Of a stretch of DNA of 27,665 bases, positions 23,158 through 27,665 are shown piece after piece (the stretch's first letter is position 1; the number at the start of each line of letters is the position of its first letter). This DNA comes from an uncultured Sutterella sp. (GTDB taxonomy: Bacteria > Pseudomonadota > Gammaproteobacteria > Burkholderiales > Burkholderiaceae_F). The notes under the pieces were generated by a model. It was not told the DNA's origin, made no database searches, and was given only the letters and a program-made list of their open reading frames with translations. The DNA is taken from assembly GCA_900545335.1 (NCBI GenBank), contig UQYP01000015.1, forward strand, positions 1 to 27,665. Reading direction: 5' to 3'. Position numbers and translations under genes: made by a program.

Positions 23158-23181
23158 TGTCATTTTTGGAGACTATCCGAT

Positions 23182-23919
23182 ATGGCAATGGCTAACGTCC
23201 ACTCCTATGAAACCTTTGGCTCTGTTGACGGTCCGGGGGTGCGCTTTGTCCTTTTTTTACAAGGCTGCAAAATGCGCTGCCAGTACTGTCACAATCCCGA
23301 TACATGGAAGTTAGGGATTGGAGAGGAGAAAAGCGCTCGTGAAATTTTGGACTTTGCATTGCGCTATAAGTCATACTGGGGTGATGAAGGCGGCATTACG
23401 GTAAGCGGCGGCGAACCTTTGTTGCAAATCGATTTTTTGCTCGAGTTTTTCAAGTTGGCAAAAGCCGAAGGGGTACATACAACCATTGATACTGCCGGGT
23501 GGCCCTTTACTCACAAGGAACCCTTCTTTTCCAAATTTAAAGAGCTTATGGACTACACCGATCTCGTGATGCTGGATCTCAAGCATATTGATGATGACAA
23601 GCACAGATTACTCACCAAACAGTCCAATGCAACGATTTTAGACTGCGCACGCTACCTTGATGAGATTCATAAGGAGGTCTGGATTCGTCATGTTTTAGTT
23701 CCCGGTCACACCGATGATGATCAAGCCCTAAAACGCTTGTCTGACTTCATTTCAACGCTTCGCAACGTCCGTCGTGTTGAAGTCTTGCCCTACCACTCAT
23801 TCGGCATGTATAAGTGGCAGGAATTGGGCTTAAAGTACGAATTGACAGATGTCTCAGCTCCAACGGCAGAAAGAATTGCCAACGCTGAGAAAATTCTGAA
23901 AGTCGCTTCTTATTCCTAA
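23182..23919 (+). CDS. pflA: Pyruvate formate-lyase-activating enzyme (radical SAM)
   Basis: PflA uses S-adenosylmethionine and a [4Fe-4S] cluster to abstract hydrogen from the PflB glycine and generate the radical. The 245-residue protein is the E. coli length. It carries the cluster motif C29-x3-C33-x2-C36 in GCKMRCQYCHNP, then GGITVSGGEPLLQ and the LDLKHIDDDKH region. The opening SYETFGSVDGPGVRFVLF is characteristic. I chose ATG 23182 with TTGGAGAC before it. A longer in-frame start right after pflB would add about 24 residues read through the hairpin and is unlikely. Confidence 0.94.
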   Translation: MAMANVHSYETFGSVDGPGVRFVLFLQGCKMRCQYCHNPDTWKLGIGEEKSAREILDFALRYKSYWGDEGGITVSGGEPLLQIDFLLEFFKLAKAEGVHTTIDTAGWPFTHKEPFFSKFKELMDYTDLVMLDLKHIDDDKHRLLTKQSNATILDCARYLDEIHKEVWIRHVLVPGHTDDDQALKRLSDFISTLRNVRRVEVLPYHSFGMYKWQELGLKYELTDVSAPTAERIANAEKILKVASYS

Positions 23920-23928
23920 GAACAACAA

Positions 23929-23956
23929 CGGGACCGAATCGGTCCCGTGTGTTTCT
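23929..23956. terminator. Hairpin between convergent pflA and galU
   Basis: ACGGGACC (23929-23936) pairs with GGTCCCGT (23941-23948), followed by GTGTTTCTCT. The stem is strong and GC-rich with a moderate T-run to the right. It probably serves pflA and perhaps also galU from the other side. Confidence 0.7.
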
Positions 23957-23975
23957 CTGACAATAAAATCCAGAA

Positions 23976-24812
23976 TTAGATTTGGTAGCCTGCCTTGCGA
24001 GCAAAACGCACCGTCGCATCCAAAAAGCCCTGCTTTGATCCGCAGTCATAACGAATACCGTCAAAGCGATGCGAATAGGTCGTGCCGAGATCCAACTGAC
24101 TGGCGATCGCATCGGTTAACTGAATTTCACCGCCCACGCCCTTTTGAACTTTCTTTAAACGTTCAAAGATTTCGGGCTCAAGCACATAGCGGCCGATCAC
24201 AGCCAAAGTAGAAGGTGCATGATCGGGATCGGGTTTTTCGACCATTTCGTGCACTCGGCTCGTTGTTGCAAGACTATCTTCTACACCGACAATACCGTAC
24301 TTCTTGGTATCGGCTTTAGGCACATCCTGCACAGCCAAAATATTGCCGCCGCCCACTTGCTTGCGTGCTTCAATTAACTGTCCGATTGCAGCCTGCTGAG
24401 CATCGATTAAGTCGTCAGCCAACATCACGGCAAAAGGCTCATCACCTACAACGGGCTGTGCACACAAGACAGCGTGACCAAGCCCCAGCGGTTCAGGCTG
24501 ACGGATATAAATAAACGTGACACCCATAGGAGCAATGGAGCGGACCGTTTGCAGCAATTCGGTTTTGCCTTTTTCGATCAACTCTTTTTCCAGCATGGGA
24601 GCCTTATCGAAATGATCTTCGATAGCGCGTTTATAGCGTCCCGTAATAAAGATCATTTCTGTTATACCTGCTGCGTAAGCTTCCTCAACTGCGTACTGAA
24701 TCAACGGCTTATCGACCACCGGAAGCATCTCTTTGGGCATAGCTTTAGTAGCCGGCAAAAAACGAGTACCTAATCCTGCAACCGGAAAAACAACTTTTCG
24801 AACGTCTTTCAT
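23976..24812 (-). CDS. galU: UTP-glucose-1-phosphate uridylyltransferase
   Basis: GalU makes UDP-glucose from UTP and glucose 1-phosphate for LPS, capsule and other glycans. The 278-residue protein has the nucleotidyl-transferase start VVFPVAGLGTRFLPATKAMPKEML with the G-x-G-T-R-x6-PK signature, then VDKPLIQYAVEEA, FAVMLADDLID and VEKPDPDHAPS. Length and order are normal for bacterial GalU. It is transcribed alone, leftward, divergent from apaH across 88 bp. With the heptose operon at the left of the window it belongs to envelope sugar supply. Confidence 0.94.
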   Translation of the reverse strand: MKDVRKVVFPVAGLGTRFLPATKAMPKEMLPVVDKPLIQYAVEEAYAAGITEMIFITGRYKRAIEDHFDKAPMLEKELIEKGKTELLQTVRSIAPMGVTFIYIRQPEPLGLGHAVLCAQPVVGDEPFAVMLADDLIDAQQAAIGQLIEARKQVGGGNILAVQDVPKADTKKYGIVGVEDSLATTSRVHEMVEKPDPDHAPSTLAVIGRYVLEPEIFERLKKVQKGVGGEIQLTDAIASQLDLGTTYSHRFDGIRYDCGSKQGFLDATVRFARKAGYQI

Positions 24813-24900
24813 AATGTTGTGATTAAAGAATTAAAATGCGAGTGCGTTAAGTATATCGAATATCTTTTTGGCTCTGCCGCGATCTTTAGGAATAACACTC

Positions 24901-25719
24901 ATGCAAAGTTCTCAAAATGTAACTGTGATCGGCGATGTACACGGCTGTTTACCGACACTTTTAAAGCTGATGGAACTCATCCCTGCGGACTCCCCCCTCA
25001 TCTTTATCGGAGACATCATTAACCGTGGACCGGCATCATTAGAGACTTTGCGTCTTGTTCGCTCACTGGGCGAGCGTGCCACTCTTATCTTGGGCAACCA
25101 CGAAATGCACCTGCTTGCCACAGCTGCAGGCGCGGGCAAAGCCAACAGGAGAGATACGATCGATGAAATTTTAAATGCCCCTGATGCCTCAGAATTAATT
25201 GATTGGGTCAGACACCAATATTTACTTTTTGACTGGCAGGATTACACCTTTGTTCATGCCGCTATTGACCCGGCCTGGTCACTTAAAAAAGCTCGTAATC
25301 TAGCCAAAGAAGTGCAAGATGAGCTTCGCAGCGACCACTGGAAAGACTACCTGCAGGAGATGTACGGCAAAGACCTCTGGGACAATGATTTAACCGGAGC
25401 AGCTCGTATGCGGGCGATTCTCAATGGCTTTACACGCATCCGATTCGTCGATAAAAAAGGCATCCCCGACTACAAGGTGAAAGACGCTCCGGGACAGACT
25501 CCCAAACATTTAATGCCCTGGTTTGAGTGCCCGTGCCGAAAAACTCAGGACGACAATATTGTGTTCGGGCATTGGTCAACATTGGGGCTTGTCAATCAAA
25601 AGCACGTGATTGCGCTCGATACGGGATGCGTATGGGGCGGAGCACTGAGCGCAATTGAATTACCGGAGAGAAAAGTGCTCCAAGTCAAAGCCCCTCAGTA
25701 CTGTGATCCTTTTGCCTAA
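24901..25719 (+). CDS. apaH: Bis(5'-nucleosyl)-tetraphosphatase, symmetrical
   Basis: ApaH splits diadenosine tetraphosphate to two ADP and in gammaproteobacteria also removes Np4 caps from RNA. The 272-residue protein is a metallophosphatase with the motif order GDVHGC (11-16), GDIINRGP (37-44), GNHEMH (65-70) and late FGHWSTLG and LDTGCVWGG. The usual GD-V-ARGP segment reads GDIINRGP and GNHD-LH reads GNHEMH, mild variants that keep the metal ligands apart from the Asp-to-Glu change. I chose ATG 24901 with AGGA upstream; the frame open from 24868 lacks a good start. It stands alone between galU and plsC. Confidence 0.92.
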   Translation: MQSSQNVTVIGDVHGCLPTLLKLMELIPADSPLIFIGDIINRGPASLETLRLVRSLGERATLILGNHEMHLLATAAGAGKANRRDTIDEILNAPDASELIDWVRHQYLLFDWQDYTFVHAAIDPAWSLKKARNLAKEVQDELRSDHWKDYLQEMYGKDLWDNDLTGAARMRAILNGFTRIRFVDKKGIPDYKVKDAPGQTPKHLMPWFECPCRKTQDDNIVFGHWSTLGLVNQKHVIALDTGCVWGGALSAIELPERKVLQVKAPQYCDPFA

Positions 25720-25738
25720 GAAGTTTTTTAGGCTGCTT
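25714..25738. terminator. Compact hairpin spanning the convergent apaH/plsC stops
   Basis: GCCTAA (25714-25719) pairs with TTAGGC (25728-25733), with TGCTTTTTG following. The arms include both stop codons, leaving an 8-bp intergenic space. The stem is short, so efficiency is uncertain. Confidence 0.4.
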
Positions 25739-26528
25739 TTTGAGTATTGCCCACTGCGTCACAGTGATGATGCAGTCCTTCGGGCTGATTTTGCATGGGA
25801 TTAGGCACGCCCATCGCTTCACTCATTGATGCTGCCGCTTCTTGAGCTACCTCATGACGGGTCTTTCCTGTGACATCAATGATGGGCAGCGCTTTGAGAG
25901 TGACCGCTAGTCCCGGTGTACTGCAAATCGTCCAAAGACAATCAAAAATAGAAATATTGGCGTAGGACGCCTTCGTTGTCTTTTGACCGTTTTCGGTATA
26001 ACAGATTGCGACCGGCTGCACAGGTGTACCCGAGAGAACTGCAGGCTCAATTAAATTGGCTTTAAGCGGCAGGAGTGACACACCGATGCTCGTCTTACCT
26101 TCCGGGAAAAGCATAACTGTTTGCTTTTGCATTAAGGCTGCACTGATTTGTTCATTAACCGCGATAATGGAGCGATGGTTTTTTCGTTCTATAAAAAGCG
26201 TGTCCACTCCCTTAGCGATTCGACCGAAAACAGGCCAACCGGCAATCTCACTTTTAGCAATAAAGCGGCCGGGTTTTAAGGCATTGAGCGCAAAAATATC
26301 CACAAATGAAATATGGTTGGCCACAATGAGGCAGGGCTTTTCATACACTTCGCCCTGCACGCTGAATTTCATGCCGATTAATTCAATAAAAGTTTTCGCC
26401 CAACTTCGAATAATGTTTCGTTTAGCCTCGGGCCTGATCCACTGCAAATAAAAAAGGACCAATAGGATGCAGGCCAAGGCAAAAAGCAGGCCACAGACAA
26501 AACGGTAACAGCCGACGATTTTATTCAT
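25728..26528 (-). CDS. plsC: 1-acyl-sn-glycerol-3-phosphate acyltransferase
   Basis: PlsC acylates lysophosphatidic acid to phosphatidic acid at the inner membrane. The 266-residue protein has one N-terminal membrane helix (about residues 8-30), the catalytic NHISFVD (HX4D, 71-77), the FIERKN substrate motif and FPEGKTS (141-147). All four acyltransferase blocks are present in normal order. I start it at ATG 26528, 6 bp after the ruvX stop. A TTG at 26534 is the only nearby alternative and overlaps nothing useful. No clear ribosome site is seen, so translation is probably coupled to ruvX. It is the last gene of yqgE-ruvX-plsC. Confidence 0.9.
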   Translation of the reverse strand: MNKIVGCYRFVCGLLFALACILLVLFYLQWIRPEAKRNIIRSWAKTFIELIGMKFSVQGEVYEKPCLIVANHISFVDIFALNALKPGRFIAKSEIAGWPVFGRIAKGVDTLFIERKNHRSIIAVNEQISAALMQKQTVMLFPEGKTSIGVSLLPLKANLIEPAVLSGTPVQPVAICYTENGQKTTKASYANISIFDCLWTICSTPGLAVTLKALPIIDVTGKTRHEVAQEAAASMSEAMGVPNPMQNQPEGLHHHCDAVGNTQKAA

Positions 26529-26534
26529 AAACAA

Positions 26535-26921
26535 CTATTCAGATTCGTTGAAAAATTGTTGCAGAATAATACACGCAGCCTCATCGTCAATAAAGTCTGC
26601 TTCACTTTCTACTACCGCAGAGGAATAGCGCTCGTCCACCCGATATACAGGAAGATGAAAACGCCCCTCAAGCTGTCGAGCAAAACGTTCACAGCGCTGC
26701 GTCATTTCGTGTGCTGTTCCATCCGGATGACGGGGGACGCCTACAACTAAAGAGACCGGGGCCCACTCATCAATGACTCGCTGCACCCCTTTCCAGCGAA
26801 CATCATTTGTTCTGGAATCCAAAATTTTATAAGGACGAGCCTCTCGCGTGAGCGTATTGCCGAGTGCCACCCCGATTCGTTTTTCTCCGAAATCAAACCC
26901 AACTACCACACCGTCTGTCAT
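26535..26921 (-). CDS. ruvX: Putative pre-16S rRNA nuclease / Holliday junction resolvase-like protein YqgF
   Basis: YqgF/RuvX has an RNase H-like fold and is implicated in 16S rRNA 5'-end maturation; the Holliday-junction name is historical. The 128-residue protein is near the typical 135-140. It has the first catalytic Asp in VVGFDFGEKRIGVALG (D10), the central LVVGVPRHPDGT, the DERYSS motif and the final DDEAACIILQQFF acidic cluster. Its ATG overlaps the yqgE stop in an ATGA, and plsC follows at once, so the three are co-translated. The yqgE-ruvX pairing is widespread in proteobacteria. Confidence 0.93.
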   Translation of the reverse strand: MTDGVVVGFDFGEKRIGVALGNTLTREARPYKILDSRTNDVRWKGVQRVIDEWAPVSLVVGVPRHPDGTAHEMTQRCERFARQLEGRFHLPVYRVDERYSSAVVESEADFIDDEAACIILQQFFNESE

Positions 26922-27493
26922 GCGTGCCCCGCTTCATTTCCCCAAGCTTCAAGCGTTGAGAGATCAATTCCCAGTAATTTGAGCGCCTTTTCGTAACGCT
27001 CATCCACCGGCGTATCAAAGATAATCGATTCGTCTGCCGGTGCAATGAGCCATCCGCTCACCGCCAACTCAGATTCCAATTGCCCGTCGCTCCAGCCGCT
27101 GTAGCCCAATGAAAGTAAGAATTTTTCCGGAGCATCTTCATTAACAGCCACCGCTTCCAACACATCGCGAGAGGTTGATAGATAAATCCCCTCGGTGACC
27201 TGCATGGTGGAGTGATATTTTCTGTTAGCCGTGTGAAGGACGAAGCCGCGCTCAACCTGCACCGGTCCTCCGTCATAAAGATAACAATCCTTTAGAGCAG
27301 GATTTTTATTTTCAATCCCGATTCTTTCAAGCAAAGACTCCACGCTTAAGAGAATCGGTCGATTGATGACAAGTCCCATTGCACCGCTTTTTGTGTGCTC
27401 GCAAATATAGACGACGGTTCCCTCAAACGTCGGATCCTTCATATTGGGAGCCGCTATCAGAAAGTGATTTTTATACGAAACAAATTCCGCCAT
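26918..27493 (-). CDS. yqgE: UPF0301 (YqgE/AlgH) family protein
   Basis: The 191-residue protein matches the UPF0301/AlgH family. It has NHFLIAAPNMKDPTFEGTVVYICEHTKSGAMGLVINRP near the start, LYDGGPVQVERGFVLHT in the middle and FLLSLGYSGWSDGQLESEL in the C-terminal half. No enzymatic activity is established for the family. I start it at ATG 27493 with AGGT about 8 bp upstream, which gives the standard length. The frame remains open further upstream, but that part is not family-like. It overlaps ruvX by 4 bp. Confidence 0.93.
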   Translation of the reverse strand: MAEFVSYKNHFLIAAPNMKDPTFEGTVVYICEHTKSGAMGLVINRPILLSVESLLERIGIENKNPALKDCYLYDGGPVQVERGFVLHTANRKYHSTMQVTEGIYLSTSRDVLEAVAVNEDAPEKFLLSLGYSGWSDGQLESELAVSGWLIAPADESIIFDTPVDERYEKALKLLGIDLSTLEAWGNEAGHA

Positions 27494-27584
27494 CTTATTA
27501 CCTATGCAATTGCTCGGATGAATATTTTTACCGCAGGTTCCGTAAAGCCTCGGTATTAATGATAATGCCGGGGATATAAGGAAC

Positions 27585-27600
27585 GCCGATTTTAATCGGC
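27585..27600 (-). repeat. Hairpin at the 3' side of the IS200/IS605-like gene
   Basis: A perfect 7-bp stem, GCCGATT/AATCGGC, overlaps the stop codon of the transposase fragment. Subterminal hairpins just past tnpA are the recognition ends of IS200/IS605 elements, so this may be the element's right end. It might instead be a terminator, but no T-run follows on the minus strand. Confidence 0.45.
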
Positions 27601-27665
27601 TATTGAGGCGTATTCTGCTGCTCAATATACTGCTTAATGATCGATAGCGGTGCACCTCCACAGCT
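27600..27665 (-). CDS. tnpA: C-terminal end of an IS200/IS605-family transposase (TnpA), cut by the window edge
   Basis: The last 21 codons before TAG at 27600-27602 read ...CGGAPLSIIKQYIEQQ..., which matches the usual tail of IS200/IS605 Y1 transposases (S-x-GGAP-x3-IK-x-YIE-x-Q). Only this tail is visible, so the catalytic HuH and Tyr residues cannot be checked. A hairpin overlaps the stop, as expected near the right end of such an element. It lies about 110 bp upstream of yqgE on the same strand. A TnpB partner is not present on the visible side. Confidence 0.55.
   Translation of the reverse strand, partial: SCGGAPLSIIKQYIEQQNTPQ

Noticed and set aside
23110..23181. Longer pflA starting right after the pflB stop
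   Set aside because: The extra 24 residues run through the intergenic hairpin and are absent from PflA; ATG 23182 has a good ribosome site and gives the standard length.
27494..27661. Longer yqgE reaching the right edge
   Set aside because: The extension passes through the putative IS end and hairpin and is not family-like; ATG 27493 has AGGT upstream.
1..27665. CRISPR array, rRNA, tRNA, prophage or toxin-antitoxin genes
   Set aside because: I looked for regular spaced repeats, cloverleaf sequences and small paired genes on both strands and saw none.

Overview
This window looks like chromosome from an anaerobic or microaerophilic betaproteobacterium of the Sutterella/Parasutterella type (Burkholderiales). 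That placement is inferred from gene content and protein style, not from a marker gene. The genome makes LPS heptose with a split rfaE1/rfaE2 pair, lives by fumarate and formate chemistry (Dcu carriers, class I fumarase, pyruvate formate-lyase), and keeps the proteobacterial yqgE-ruvX-plsC neighbourhood. Genes are tightly packed and most units end in clear hairpins.

Layout. 1-407 (-): 5' part of an unrecognised gene running off the left edge. 507-3563 (+): rfaE1-rfaD-gmhB-rfaE2, an ADP-heptose operon with 4-bp start/stop overlaps, closed by a terminator. 3825-8064 (+): a three-gene unit of an argininosuccinate-lyase-family C-N lyase, a divergent Dcu-type dicarboxylate carrier and an MmgE/PrpD-family protein. 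8083-8485: a 403-bp gene-free segment bounded by matching inverted ends, resembling a MITE. 8590-12122 (+): SAM methyltransferase, larB, larC, larE (nickel-pincer nucleotide cofactor). 12151-13581 (-): aspartase-like lyase, divergent from a LysR regulator at 13689-14654. 14700-15362 (-): FadR/FCD GntR regulator, divergent from a second divergent Dcu carrier (15714-17048). 17397-18734: orthodox DcuB, followed by class I fumarase (18898-20547). 20863-23919: pyruvate formate-lyase and its activase. 23976-24812 (-): galU. 24901-25719 (+): apaH. 25728-27493 (-): yqgE-ruvX-plsC. 27600-27665 (-): the last codons of what looks like an IS200/IS605 TnpA.

How it fits together. From 3.8 to 20.5 kb the window is a fumarate hub. 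Three enzymes release or make fumarate (the ASL-like lyase, the aspartase-like lyase and fumarase) and three Dcu-family carriers could import C4-dicarboxylates or export succinate. The most interesting part is the lyase/carrier/PrpD-family operon. A C-N lyase of the ASL clade beside an MmgE/PrpD-family protein recalls the iminodisuccinate (N-substituted aspartate) route, where an MmgE/PrpD epimerase and a lyase yield aspartate and fumarate. The same perfect palindrome, TTGTCGACAA, lies upstream of this operon and between the GntR gene and the second divergent carrier, so the two loci are probably one regulon. Substrate and regulation are inference; gene families and motifs are read from the sequence.
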